Source: Bacillus yapensis (GTDB lineage Bacteria; Bacillota; Bacilli; Bacillales; Cytobacillaceae). From it: 64,000 nt of DNA. The stretch is from assembly GCF_005280205.1 (NCBI RefSeq), contig NZ_SUND01000018.1, positions 1 through 64,000 on the forward strand, written 5' to 3'. The position numbers were made by a program, and so were the translations under genes. How positions within the stretch are numbered: the first letter of the stretch is position 1; the number at the start of each line of letters is the position of its first letter. Positions 21,736 through 31,451 of this stretch are shown here, piece by piece. Below the pieces are notes generated by a model. It was given only the letters and a program-made list of their open reading frames with translations. It had not been told where the DNA came from and did not search any database.

Positions 21736-22755
21736 ATGGTAACGATAAAAGATGTAGCAAAAATAAGTGGGGTTTCCCCCTCTACAGTTTCTCGAGTCAT
21801 TGCGAATAACCCAAGAATAAGTGAAGACACGAAAAAAAAAGTACGGAAAGCCATGAAAGATTTAGGATACCATCCGAATATTAATGCGCGTAATCTAGTC
21901 GCCAAGTCGACAAAAGCAATTGGCGTCATTATGCCATCATCTACGAATGTGGCTTTACAAAATCCATTTTTCCCAGAAATTTTACGAGGGATCGGTTCGG
22001 TCCTTCATGATGCTGAGTATTCCATGTATCTATCAACAGGGGAAACGGAAAAAGAGATTTTAAGTGAAGTGCAACGCATCGTATATGGAAGCTATGTGGA
22101 TGGCGTCATTCTTCTTTACTCACGAATTAATGATAAGGTTACCAATTTCTTGAGAGAACAAGGTTTTCCATTTGTCATCGTTGGGAAGCCCTATGATTTT
22201 GATACAGAAATCAATCACGTGGACAATGATAATTTTAGAGCAGGGAAAGAAATAACCAATCATTTAATCGATATGGGGCATGAGAAAATTGCTTTTATTG
22301 GTGGCTCAAGGGAATTGTTTGTGACACGTGATCGTGAAAGTGGATATGTGGCTGCTTTAAACGAGGCAGGCATAGAAGAGTGCGATGCGTATAGGATTCA
22401 TACGGAATTTCTCAAATCAGGTGGGCGAGAGGCTGTAGAACATCTCATGTCTTTAGATACAAAACCAACCGGCTTAGTAGTCAGTGATGACCTAATTAGT
22501 CTCGGGATTTTAAGTATGTTAGAGAGCTATGGTATTCGAGTGCCACAGGATATTTCCTTAGTAAGCTTTAACAATGTCTATCTTTCTGAGATTACTAAAC
22601 CAGCACTGACAACGGTAGATATTCAAATCTATGAACTTGGTGCCCAATCTGCTAAAGTTCTGATTGAAAAAACAAAGAATAAAAACGAACCCGCAAAGCG
22701 AATAATTATTCCGTATCAAATTGTTTATCGGGATTCTGTGAATAGGCTATCTTAG
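21736..22755 (+). CDS. LacI-family transcriptional regulator of the maltodextrin locus
   Basis: A 339-residue repressor-type protein. The helix-turn-helix is at the N terminus (TIKDVAKISGVSPSTVSRVI, residues 3-22), with the hinge region near residue 50 and a periplasmic-binding-like sensor domain (VGKPYDFDTEINHVDNDN, DDLISLGILSML). It is the last gene of the maltodextrin operon, 30 bases after the alpha-glucosidase, and its likely target is the palindrome at 14545. MalR/MdxR is the closest role; whether it represses or activates cannot be read here. Confidence 0.92.
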   Translation: MVTIKDVAKISGVSPSTVSRVIANNPRISEDTKKKVRKAMKDLGYHPNINARNLVAKSTKAIGVIMPSSTNVALQNPFFPEILRGIGSVLHDAEYSMYLSTGETEKEILSEVQRIVYGSYVDGVILLYSRINDKVTNFLREQGFPFVIVGKPYDFDTEINHVDNDNFRAGKEITNHLIDMGHEKIAFIGGSRELFVTRDRESGYVAALNEAGIEECDAYRIHTEFLKSGGREAVEHLMSLDTKPTGLVVSDDLISLGILSMLESYGIRVPQDISLVSFNNVYLSEITKPALTTVDIQIYELGAQSAKVLIEKTKNKNEPAKRIIIPYQIVYRDSVNRLS

Positions 22756-22782
22756 GGGGATTTCTCCTGAGATAGCTTTTTT
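22746..22782 (+). terminator. intrinsic terminator of the maltodextrin operon
   Basis: GCTATC (22746) pairs with GATAGC (22771) with further pairing inward (AGG/CCT), followed by six T. It overlaps the regulator's stop codon. Confidence 0.85.
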
Positions 22783-22875
22783 ATTTATGCATTCAATGGC
22801 GAAGTAAAATGGTAAAATTTCTATTTATAATGACATGTCATCATCAATGAAATTTGCACTATAGTGTATATCCTG

Positions 22876-24255
22876 TTATTGAAGCGGAGGTCTAGCTTGG
22901 TCGATTACCTTACTTAGATCAAACAAATCTTCTAGTCTTTCTGGGAACTGTAGCATGGCCTGACCATCTAGTGGTCTTCTAGTCATTCTGACATACTCTT
23001 TCCCTACTTGCATCCAAGGGCTTTTATACACACCAAAAAAGTAATCAAATCCACTATCTTTTAAATAATGATATTTTTCACCATCATAAATATCTTGATC
23101 TTCAATATCAACTCCAAATGGAAAAATATAGAGATCCGTAGGTCCAATTAAAGACCCAACTTCCTCTTGCCACCTTTTGGTATCATGGACTAGGAATGAA
23201 TAAGTATAGGCGTTCATATCACGATGACCATAACTATGAGAGGCAAATTCCCAGCCCCATTCCTTTAGTACTTTGACAACTCCCTTTACAGCTTCTTTAT
23301 CCTGTTGGTAGGTTGGTGAACTCGGATCTTGTGTTCTATAACCTAGAGCACCTTCATACCCGGTTAAAGCGATTATTCCTCTCGCCCCTTTATAAGAAAA
23401 ATCAGGGTGCTCTGCTATAAATGTTTCTAGCACAGGTATTAAATCATAATCGCCAATAGATGTTGTTCCATCATTTAGGATCATTTCAGCAGTCGGACGG
23501 CCATTCTTGTCAATAACAATCCTTGATGCAAATCCGTCCCCATCCATATATTTATAATAATTTACATCATCTTGAGATAGGACAAAAGGCTTTTTATCTG
23601 GAGGAAGCATAATATCTCCAGGAATAAATTGTGTTGAACCATCCTCTAATGTTTCTTGTCTTACTATATCGTGTATGCTAACAAGCACATAGCCTTCATT
23701 GTACATTTGTGTCATCATATTTTTAAACTCAGAGACCGTCGTCATATAATAATTGTAGCCATTTGAATCATAATCGCCATCAAAGGCTTTTTGTGTGTCA
23801 GCAATTAATGAATGAAAAAACACATGATTGATTTGATCAATGGAATTGTAGGCACCAAATGGTACTAGACGATCTTGATCAAGTTGATAGCTTGCTAGTT
23901 TCTCAGATATGGTATCATCTGTTCCAAATTGCTTAGTAAAAGCTTGAAGCAAGTTAATAGCTCCTTCAAAGTCATATCCAGCTGCTAAAGTATCTGCTTG
24001 TTTCATAACTAGATTTACTTTTTCTTCACGCTCTTTTTCTTTGCTAGAATCGTCCGTGTTATCAATGGTATCCTCTACATTAGATTCCTCAATTGAACCG
24101 TCCACCGGATTGCTGACAGAAGAAGTGCTTTCAGGACTCCTTAAAACTCTGGCCGATACATAAAAAGTAAATACTGCTATCGCACAAAGTGCAATGATAT
24201 TAATGATTAAAGTTTTTCTGATCCTTTTCCTCCTGTATCGTTGTAATCTTGACAT
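22876..24255 (-). CDS. membrane-anchored polysaccharide deacetylase family protein
   Basis: A 459-residue protein with a basic N terminus and one membrane anchor (about residues 14-35), an acidic Ser/Glu-rich linker, a short helical repeat-like region and a C-terminal NodB-like domain. The metal-binding motif reads SHSYGH (H-x3-H), preceded by GIIALTGYEGALGYR and followed by IFPFGVD. Such enzymes remove N- or O-acetyl groups from surface polysaccharides. The canonical N-terminal Asp-Asp motif is not obvious to me, so activity is uncertain. ATG 24255 follows GGGAGGGG. It is monocistronic. Confidence 0.82.
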   Translation of the reverse strand: MSRLQRYRRKRIRKTLIINIIALCAIAVFTFYVSARVLRSPESTSSVSNPVDGSIEESNVEDTIDNTDDSSKEKEREEKVNLVMKQADTLAAGYDFEGAINLLQAFTKQFGTDDTISEKLASYQLDQDRLVPFGAYNSIDQINHVFFHSLIADTQKAFDGDYDSNGYNYYMTTVSEFKNMMTQMYNEGYVLVSIHDIVRQETLEDGSTQFIPGDIMLPPDKKPFVLSQDDVNYYKYMDGDGFASRIVIDKNGRPTAEMILNDGTTSIGDYDLIPVLETFIAEHPDFSYKGARGIIALTGYEGALGYRTQDPSSPTYQQDKEAVKGVVKVLKEWGWEFASHSYGHRDMNAYTYSFLVHDTKRWQEEVGSLIGPTDLYIFPFGVDIEDQDIYDGEKYHYLKDSGFDYFFGVYKSPWMQVGKEYVRMTRRPLDGQAMLQFPERLEDLFDLSKVIDQARPPLQ

Positions 24256-24410
24256 TGATACCCCTCCCTTGCCATTTATCGATCGCTTCATTATGAGATT
24301 GGAGAGCAGTTTTCACTATTTGTAATTCAAAATTTTATCACTGAGCCTTATTAAAAACTGTTTTCTAATTGATAGTTTATTTTCTGGCGAAAAAAACTTG
24401 TTGTTTATTT

Positions 24411-24576
24411 CGTAAATGTCCTAAAGCTGACATTTACACCTCCTACGAGGTTTAGTGCTACAAATTATTTTTGCACGGCACTTTTCGCTGCCCATTTACT
24501 ATTTTTAGAAGGACAAATTGCTAGTCATTTAAATCAATTTTTATCTAAAAACAACAATTTTTGCGAAAAGAGCCTT
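24411..24576 (+). repeat. dispersed repeat, copy 1 (plus orientation)
   Basis: Contains GTAAATGTC (24412-24420) paired with GACATTTAC (24429-24437), and GGCACTTTTCGC (24477-24488) paired with GCGAAAAGAGCC (24563-24574). Read in the opposite direction, 46645-46796 has the same blocks in the same order with similar sequence between them. The remainder of 24256-24831 is AT-rich spacer in which I see no gene. Confidence 0.75.
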
Positions 24577-24831
24577 ATTAATAATTAGACGTTATTTGGA
24601 ATTAATCTGTTTCTCTTCTTTTCAATTTTTACAATAAACTGAGGCATCAATGTCAGTAAAATTACTTTGAAATAAAATAGATTCATACCTACAATGTTTG
24701 CACTCTATATATCTACCGTCATGCACATTCAACTGTAATATATGAAATGATTTGTATTACTATTTTAATATAAATGTAATCAAAGCGACTCCTTCCTGTG
24801 ATATAAATAATCTATAGAAAGGGGTTGTCTT

Positions 24832-25956
24832 ATGCATTCCTTAAAAAGGGTAGCCATCACTTTTACAAGTATCTTTTTACTTTCAACAAGTATCGTGGCC
24901 AATGCAGAAACAAGTCAAGAAATTATCAATTCTAGTAAAAACAAGCTTCAGCAAAAGGATGAAATCCTACAGGAAAAAACAGTCGAGAAACAACAAGTAG
25001 CTGCGGAACTTCAAAATGTACAAAAGGATTTAGCAGCAATAGAAGATGAAATCGTTGAAACGACTGAAACAATTAATGCTATTCAAGAAAAGATAAATGA
25101 AACAAAACAATTAATTGAAGATAAAAAAGAAGAAATCGTTATCCTTGAAGATAACGTCCATAACCGAAAAGGTGTGATGGAGGAACGATTGGTTTCTTTA
25201 CAGCATAACGATCAAGTGAACTTAATCGTATCTATTCTTATTAATTCGGACAGTATTACCGATTTATTCGAACGAGTAACGGCTGTTTCTACGATTCTTG
25301 GAGCAGATAAAGATTTACTTGAACAACAGAAAAACGACCTGGCGAAAATTGAAGAAGAAAAAAAACTCATTGATGAACAAGAGCAATCATTACAAGTTCA
25401 ATATACTGAATTAGCTACGAATCAAGCAAACTTGGAAAATAGTCTACATAAAAGACAAGAAGAGTTAGCTACGGTTCAAGCAAAGTATGATTCGATTAGT
25501 AAGGAAATTAATTTGGCTGAAAATGAAAAGGCATCTATTCAGAATCAGTTAAATCAGGCTCAAGCAAAATTAAAACAAGAGCAAGAAAATGCGGCTAAGG
25601 CACGAACTGTCGTGAATGAGAACAAAACGCAACCGAATAATACGGTGGCGAAAGAAAGTAGTAATGTTAAACAAGAAATGTATGTAACAGCCACAGCCTA
25701 TAGTCATGAGACTTCAACTACTGGATTGACCTATATGGGGCATAACATCAAGAAGAATCCAAACATGAAGATCATAGCGGTAGACCCATCTGTTATTCCA
25801 TTAGGTTCTAAGGTATGGGTAGAAGGTTATGGGGAGGCAATCGCTGGTGATACAGGAAGTGCTATTAAAGGTCACAAAATCGATGTATTAATGCCAAATG
25901 CTGCTCAAGCCAAACAATGGGGACGTAAAGTCGTTAAAATTTCTATTTTAAATTAA
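24832..25956 (+). CDS. secreted coiled-coil protein with C-terminal 3D domain (cell-wall hydrolase-like)
   Basis: A 374-residue secreted protein. The signal peptide (residues 1-25) ends near VANAETS. Long coiled coils (about 30-115 and 160-260) resemble the N-terminal halves of CwlO/PcsB-type peptidoglycan proteins. The C-terminal ~90 residues are a 3D domain with its conserved Asp residues (TATAYSH, IIAVDPSVIPLGSKVWV, AGDTGSAIKGHKIDVL), the double-psi barrel related to MltA/RlpA lytic enzymes. A role in wall remodelling is inferred. AAAGGGG precedes the ATG, and it ends with its own terminator. Confidence 0.88.
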   Translation: MHSLKRVAITFTSIFLLSTSIVANAETSQEIINSSKNKLQQKDEILQEKTVEKQQVAAELQNVQKDLAAIEDEIVETTETINAIQEKINETKQLIEDKKEEIVILEDNVHNRKGVMEERLVSLQHNDQVNLIVSILINSDSITDLFERVTAVSTILGADKDLLEQQKNDLAKIEEEKKLIDEQEQSLQVQYTELATNQANLENSLHKRQEELATVQAKYDSISKEINLAENEKASIQNQLNQAQAKLKQEQENAAKARTVVNENKTQPNNTVAKESSNVKQEMYVTATAYSHETSTTGLTYMGHNIKKNPNMKIIAVDPSVIPLGSKVWVEGYGEAIAGDTGSAIKGHKIDVLMPNAAQAKQWGRKVVKISILN

Positions 25957-25969
25957 TAATTATGATTCG

Positions 25970-25996
25970 GGCGCTTACTAATAAGCGCCTTTTTAT
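25970..25996 (+). terminator. intrinsic terminator after the 3D-domain gene
   Basis: GGCGCTTA and TAAGCGCC form a perfect 8-bp stem around CTAA, followed by five T. Confidence 0.88.
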
Positions 25997-26124
25997 ATTT
26001 CTGAATAACATCCCCAAAACACTATTCTACCTATCTGCTCGAAAAATTCTAAAAATAAAATATATAACCAATTTTTGTATTATATAATAAATATTGGGTA
26101 TCTCCGAATAAAGGGGGAGTAGAC

Positions 26125-27129
26125 ATAAAAAGAGCCGTTATTTACGGGCTTTCCTTCATAACATTTCTCTTTTGTTTCTCATCCATGATCTATTTTGGGA
26201 AAGAGACCTTTTACGTGAAAAGTGAAATGGAATCTACATTTTCATATCAATATCATTTTGTCCTCATCACTGAAGAGGTTGGGAATGATTATTGGCACCT
26301 CATTGAAAATGGAGCACAGGAAGAAGCCGAATTACAAAATGTGTACTTGGAATATGTGGGACCAACGAGGTCGAACAATGAGGAAAAGCTAGAAATATTA
26401 GATCGCATGATCTCTGCTCATGTAGATGGCATTATTGTACCTGGAATACCTGGAGAACAATTTAATAATTTGGTGAAAAAGGCTGTTGATATTGGGATAC
26501 CTATTATTACAATTGATGGGGACGCGCCTACTAGTGAACGAGATGTCTATGTTGGCACAGATAATTATTTGGCAGGAGTGTTAGCTGGACAAACTTTAGT
26601 GGCTGAAACAAAGGGTGAGCAATATGTAGGAGTGGTTGTGGGAACGTTTGATGCTCCTAATCAGAAACTCCGATTAGAGGGCTTTAAAGACGCCATTGAG
26701 AAAGAGACTAGAATTCATTTAGTGGAAGTGGTTGAATCCAATATTACCGAAATCGGTGCGATTGACGCGACCTATTCTTTAATGAAGAAATACCCGCAAA
26801 TGAATGCATTCTTTGGGGCTACTGCTTTAGATGGAGTTGGTATTGTTCAAGGAGTCGAGGAAATGATGCCAAAAAATGCTCCCTATATAATCGCATTTGA
26901 TACACTTCCCCAAACACTAGATTTAATCGAACAAGGAAAAATTCAAGCAACGATTGCGCAAAATCCAACTGAAATGGGGAGACAAGCGGTGTCTAGTCTA
27001 ATTAGGGTTTTGAATAAGGAAAAAGTAAACCGCTTACAATACACGGAAACGAGTGTTATTCATAAGGGTGATATTAAAAATGGAGAAATTATTCCATTAG
27101 AGGCTGATCATGAAGTCAATAAGAGATAA
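26125..27129 (+). CDS. membrane-anchored sugar-binding sensor protein (three-component system)
   Basis: A periplasmic-binding-protein fold of the ribose/galactose (Peripla_BP_4) class: [55 protein letters not shown]. The first ATG is 26185, but the frame continues upstream through a basic-hydrophobic stretch ([16 protein letters not shown]) that looks like a signal anchor. Five bases before the ATA codon at 26125 is AAGGGGGAG. I therefore propose an ATA start. The gene overlaps the kinase gene by 20 bases. XylFII-LytS-YesN systems of clostridia have this arrangement, where the binding protein is the sensor. The ligand is unknown. Confidence 0.78.
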   Translation: MKRAVIYGLSFITFLFCFSSMIYFGKETFYVKSEMESTFSYQYHFVLITEEVGNDYWHLIENGAQEEAELQNVYLEYVGPTRSNNEEKLEILDRMISAHVDGIIVPGIPGEQFNNLVKKAVDIGIPIITIDGDAPTSERDVYVGTDNYLAGVLAGQTLVAETKGEQYVGVVVGTFDAPNQKLRLEGFKDAIEKETRIHLVEVVESNITEIGAIDATYSLMKKYPQMNAFFGATALDGVGIVQGVEEMMPKNAPYIIAFDTLPQTLDLIEQGKIQATIAQNPTEMGRQAVSSLIRVLNKEKVNRLQYTETSVIHKGDIKNGEIIPLEADHEVNKR

Positions 27130-28549
27130 GTTAATTGTCTATTTTTTCGTATTCGCCGCCCTGTTCACAGTCGTTTCCATTTCGATCTATTTCAGTTCTA
27201 GTAGACTAATGAATGAATATCATAACAGTTTTAACCACTTCCTTGTTTTGAATGGAGTATCACAGACAACAACTAGTCTCTCTGAGTCAACGAGAGATTA
27301 TGTGATCGAAAGAAAAGATGAAGATTTAGAGCGATACTTTCAGTTGTTAACTGAATTGAAAAAACAAAAAGTAGAGCTAGAGGAAAATAGTAGAGAAAGA
27401 GAGCAAATTCAAACAAAAAATTATCTGAACCTAATCGATGCGTTTGTGATGGAAACGGAGTTAGCTGTCGGTTTTGTTTTACTAGATGACATCCAAAGCT
27501 CTACGGCTCATTTGAAAGAAGAACAACGCATGGCTGCGTACATACAAGAAACCACGCTTCAGTTAATCAATACGAAGCTATCAGACTATCAATCTTTTTA
27601 TAATGATTTACAGCATCGAAATAGTTCCTTTCAATTATTTATTTTATTTTTATTTTTGACCACCGTTATTTTAGGTGCCTTTATGGCGATTCGCTTTGCC
27701 CAAGGGATAAATAAGCCGATTCAAATCCTTTCTAAGGAAGCGAAGGAAGTATCACTGGGGAATTTTCATACAGAGCCTATTAACATTAAAACCAATGATG
27801 AATTAAAGCTATTAGGTGATTCTTTTAATAAAATGAAGTTTAGTATTCGCGAATTGATCGAAGAAATGAAGGAAAAGTCTGAGCAGGAAAGATTGATGAA
27901 GGAACTAGAATTAAAGCATTTACAGAATCAAATCAATCCACATTTTTTATTTAATACCTTGAATACTGTCTCAAAAATGGCTTATTTAGAAGACGCGAAG
28001 TCTACATCGGATTTGATAGATTCTGTTGGGGCGATTTTACGACATAGTTTAGGTGATATTGATAAAGAAGTGACATTAAAAGATGAGGTAAAAATAGCCT
28101 GTGAATATTTGAATATCCAGAGAAGCCGTTTTTTTGAGCGAATTAAGTTTGTGATTGATTTGGATGAGCGATGCTTAGATATTCCTATTCCTCGATTGAC
28201 CTTGCAGCCGCTAATCGAGAATGTCTTTATCCATGGGATTGAGTCGAATGAAAAAGGTGGGACGGTTCGACTGTCGGTGTATGCTTCTGAAAAACATATT
28301 GTAGTTGAAGTTGCAGACGACGGGGTAGGAATGTCAGATGAACAAATAAAGCAAGTTTTATCGTCTTCCGACACAAAAACACATACCGGTCACTCTACTG
28401 GTCTAGGACTTAACAATGTTATTCGGCGGTTACAACTCTTTTACCATGAAAATGAAATCGTTGAAATAGAATCAGAGATTGATGTAGGAACCGTGATTCG
28501 CTTACTGTTACCTATGAGGAGGGCAGAGAATGAGAGTCTTGATTGCTGA
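27110..28549 (+). CDS. YesM-like sensor histidine kinase
   Basis: A 479-residue membrane kinase. Two membrane segments (about 8-29 and 174-195) flank an extracytoplasmic helical region. A HAMP linker (about 196-250), a HisKA_7TM/His_kinase box with phospho-acceptor His278 in [14 protein letters not shown], and an ATPase domain with DDGVGM and GLGLNNV follow. This is the LytS/YesM class that pairs with AraC-type regulators. It overlaps both neighbours by 20 bases, so the three proteins are translationally coupled. The small extracellular domain likely contacts the binding protein rather than binding sugar itself. Confidence 0.92.
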   Translation: MKSIRDKLIVYFFVFAALFTVVSISIYFSSSRLMNEYHNSFNHFLVLNGVSQTTTSLSESTRDYVIERKDEDLERYFQLLTELKKQKVELEENSREREQIQTKNYLNLIDAFVMETELAVGFVLLDDIQSSTAHLKEEQRMAAYIQETTLQLINTKLSDYQSFYNDLQHRNSSFQLFILFLFLTTVILGAFMAIRFAQGINKPIQILSKEAKEVSLGNFHTEPINIKTNDELKLLGDSFNKMKFSIRELIEEMKEKSEQERLMKELELKHLQNQINPHFLFNTLNTVSKMAYLEDAKSTSDLIDSVGAILRHSLGDIDKEVTLKDEVKIACEYLNIQRSRFFERIKFVIDLDERCLDIPIPRLTLQPLIENVFIHGIESNEKGGTVRLSVYASEKHIVVEVADDGVGMSDEQIKQVLSSSDTKTHTGHSTGLGLNNVIRRLQLFYHENEIVEIESEIDVGTVIRLLLPMRRAENESLDC

Positions 28550-29942
28550 AGATGAATTTTTAGAACGGAAAGCAATGAGGAAATTTATTGAGGAGAATTT
28601 TGAAGACACCTCTGTCATTGGTGAAGCGGTGAATGGTCGTGAAGCGATTGAGCTAGCCGCAAAACTGGAGCCAGATATTATTTTAATGGATATAAAGATG
28701 CCGGGAATTAATGGTTTAGAGGCCATCGAAATCATTAAAAAGAATCACTCAGATAGTAAGTTTATTATTATTTCAGCCTATGATTCTTTTCATTATGCTA
28801 AGCAGGCAATAGGTTTAGGGGTCAGAGACTATATTCTTAAGCCGAGCAAAAAGGATGAGATGCTGGAAGTTTTTAAGCGGATTATCCATGAGATAAAGAC
28901 AGAACGAGAGAATATGAGGAATTCCCATTCAATCGCAAGTGAATTATGGGTGACGAAACTGATGAAGCATGAATCTAGCGAGAGCTTAGCGGTTATGCAG
29001 AAAACTTTATATCCAGAGATGCAATCCGGTTACTTTTTTATTTTGAGTGAAAAGGTAGAAGATGTAGAGTTACTTGTGGAAAACGCGAGCCATCTCTCTG
29101 GAGATACAGTTATCACAAAGGAAGATGACCATCATCTTGTTCTATTATTTATTTCAAAAGTGAGGCGGAGAAAAACAGAATTATTAAAGGTTGCTAGAAA
29201 TCTTCATCTTCTATTAGATAGTCGCACTCTCATTGGAATTGGTCAGCCCTATACAAAAATAACCGACTTACCTCGTTCATTTCATGAAGCCTTAACAGCT
29301 ATCCAGGATTTAAAGCATGTGGTCCATCGGCAATATGGATTTGGGGGAGAAGTGGATCGGGAGTTTGAGGAAAGTGTGGAACAAATGATTCAAGGAGTTA
29401 TGGAAGGAAACGAGGAAAAGGCGATACACGCTCTATCAGAGCTTTTTAGAACAGAGCCACAGGAGCATTTACTACACGAACTATTTTATAGAGTGAAACA
29501 TCTAATGGATGACAAGCAAGTGAATATGCCGTCCCAATCGTTTGTGCATATGCATACAGAGCAAGAGTGGATTGATTTTATTAAATTATGTTGTTTTAAC
29601 ATCCAGCTTTATTACAAATCAAAAGATAAAATCGAGCGGGCCAAGAGATATATTCATGAGCATTATCAGGAGCAGATTACACTAGAAGAAGTTGCGCAAA
29701 TGATCCAGTTGAGCCCTAACTATTTTTCAGCTCTATTTAAAGAGAGCTGCGGAGAAACGTTTATCGATTACATAACGACGCTTCGAATGAATAAGGCGAA
29801 AGAGCTGTTGGTCGATCAAAATATTAGTTTAAAAGAAATATGCTTTCTCGTCGGCTATAAAGATCCGAATTATTTTAGTCGGGTATTTAAAAAGCAGTTC
29901 CAAGTCTCACCTAAGCAATATAAACAGTCGATCGTAAAATAG
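28530..29942 (+). CDS. YesN-like AraC-family response regulator
   Basis: A 470-residue regulator with an N-terminal receiver (phosphorylation site Asp54 in ILMDIKMPG, Lys104 in LKPSKK) and a C-terminal AraC DNA-binding domain with two helix-turn-helices ([20 protein letters not shown] and [20 protein letters not shown]). Its probable target is the promoter of the adjacent ABC transporter, whose -10 lacks a good -35. Downstream, the transporter gene begins 114 bases later. Confidence 0.93.
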   Translation: MRVLIAEDEFLERKAMRKFIEENFEDTSVIGEAVNGREAIELAAKLEPDIILMDIKMPGINGLEAIEIIKKNHSDSKFIIISAYDSFHYAKQAIGLGVRDYILKPSKKDEMLEVFKRIIHEIKTERENMRNSHSIASELWVTKLMKHESSESLAVMQKTLYPEMQSGYFFILSEKVEDVELLVENASHLSGDTVITKEDDHHLVLLFISKVRRRKTELLKVARNLHLLLDSRTLIGIGQPYTKITDLPRSFHEALTAIQDLKHVVHRQYGFGGEVDREFEESVEQMIQGVMEGNEEKAIHALSELFRTEPQEHLLHELFYRVKHLMDDKQVNMPSQSFVHMHTEQEWIDFIKLCCFNIQLYYKSKDKIERAKRYIHEHYQEQITLEEVAQMIQLSPNYFSALFKESCGETFIDYITTLRMNKAKELLVDQNISLKEICFLVGYKDPNYFSRVFKKQFQVSPKQYKQSIVK

Positions 29943-30000
29943 TGAAGAAATTAGTAAAAAAATGAAGATATTCACGATCGGAATAGGTATTAAAATCCCA

Positions 30001-30025
30001 TACAATTGATATGAAAGCGTTATCA
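30001..30025 (+). promoter_or_regulatory. -10 box and perfect cre site ahead of the ABC transporter
   Basis: TACAAT (30001-30006) has no recognisable -35 at the normal distance, which suits an activator-dependent promoter. TGAAAGCGTTATCA (30012-30025) matches the CcpA cre consensus at every fixed position and sits where the transcript should begin, so catabolite repression is likely. Confidence 0.7.
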
Positions 30026-30056
30026 TTAGATAACGAATAAAAGGGGGTTTAGGCAA

Positions 30057-31339
30057 GTGAAGAAATTGTTCAGTCTAATTTTTGTACTGTTTTTAGCCAT
30101 TTTTCTTGGGGCATGCTCATCAGATTCTGCAAATGATACGCCATCTGATTCTGATGAGGGTACTTCAGGTGAAAAGAACGATGGAGCTGTCGAGATTTTC
30201 AGCTGGTGGACGGGTGCTGGTGAAGAGGATGGATTGCTTGCATTAATTGATTTATTCGAAAGTAAACATCCAGATATTAAAGTAGAAAATGCGGCTGTTG
30301 CTGGTGGTGCCGGTACAAATGCAAAAGCAGTACTAGCCACTCGTATGCAAGGGAATGAGCCACCATCTACGTTCCAAGTTCATGGCGGTGCTGAGTTGAA
30401 TGAAGGCTGGGTTGCAGTGGATAAAATGGATACTTTAAATGATTTTTATGAAGAACAAGGGTGGATGGATATTTAATTAATATGGTTAGTAAAGATGGAA
30501 ATATTTATTCTGTTCCTGTGAACATTCACCGTGGAAATGTAATTTTCTACAACAAACATGTATTTGAAGAAAACGGTGTTGAAGTACCAACTACTTTTGA
30601 TGAATTTTTCGCTGCAGCAGATAAGCTCAAAGATGCTGGTATAACACCTCTAGCGCTTGGAGATAAAGAAGCTTGGACAGCTACACAGATTTTCGAAAAT
30701 ATTCTCCTAGGTGTACTGGGTCAAGACGATTATAAAGGCTTATTCAGTGGAGATGTTGCTTTCGATGATGAACGTGTGATTGAAGCAGCTGAGTTGTTTA
30801 AAAAGACTTTAAGCTATGTCAATGAGGATCACGCTTCTCGTAACTGGCAGGATGCTGCTCAACTAGTTGGAAATGGGGAAGCAGCCATGACCATTATGGG
30901 TGACTGGGCGAAGGGCTATTTCTCTAATGACTTGAAATTAGAAACAAATGTGGACTTCGGTTATACGACAACTCCTGAAACAGATGGACATTTCATGGTA
31001 ATTACCGATACTTTTGGTTTGCCAAAAGGAATTGAAAATCCAGATGATGTGAAGGAATTTTTAGCAGTACTAGGTTCTGTTGAGGGCCAAGATGCGTTTA
31101 ACCCATTAAAAGGTTCCATTCCTGCTCGTGTTGATGCTGATGTTTCGAAATACGATCAATATGGAAAAGACACAATGGAAGACTTTAAAGCGGCTAAATT
31201 ATCTGCAAGCTTAGCTCACGGCTCAGCAGCTGCAGAAGGCTTTTTAACAAAAGTGAATCAAGCGGTTAATATTTTTGTTACCCAACAAGATGTAGACAAT
31301 CTCATTAATGCTTTGAAAAATGCTGCATCTGACCTGTAA
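30057..31339 (+). pseudogene. carbohydrate ABC transporter substrate-binding lipoprotein, frameshifted
   Basis: The N-terminal frame (30057-30476) gives a lipoprotein signal (LGAC lipobox) and the start of a family-1 sugar-binding protein, ending at QGWMDI and a stop. The second frame (from about 30474 to 31339) continues the same protein (LINMVSKDGNIYSVPVNIHR to the C terminus). In relatives this join contains a few more residues, so a small deletion that is not a multiple of three near 30470-30480 is the simplest explanation. Either the receptor is broken or the assembly has an error here. GTG 30057 follows AAAGGGGG. Confidence 0.8.
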
Positions 31340-31373
31340 GTTGTTCAACTAACAGGGGTGTGAACAAGATTAT

Positions 31374-31401
31374 GCCCCGTATCTTTCATTGGATACGGGG
31401 C
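31374..31401 (+). other. strong stem-loop between binding protein and permease genes
   Basis: GCCCCGTATC and GATACGGGGC form a perfect 10-bp stem around an eight-base loop. There is no T run, so mRNA processing or protection of the upstream message is more likely than termination. Confidence 0.75.
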
Positions 31402-31451
31402 TCATTTGTAAGTTTTAGAGGAATTCCCTCTTTCGTTAGGAGGACATGGCA

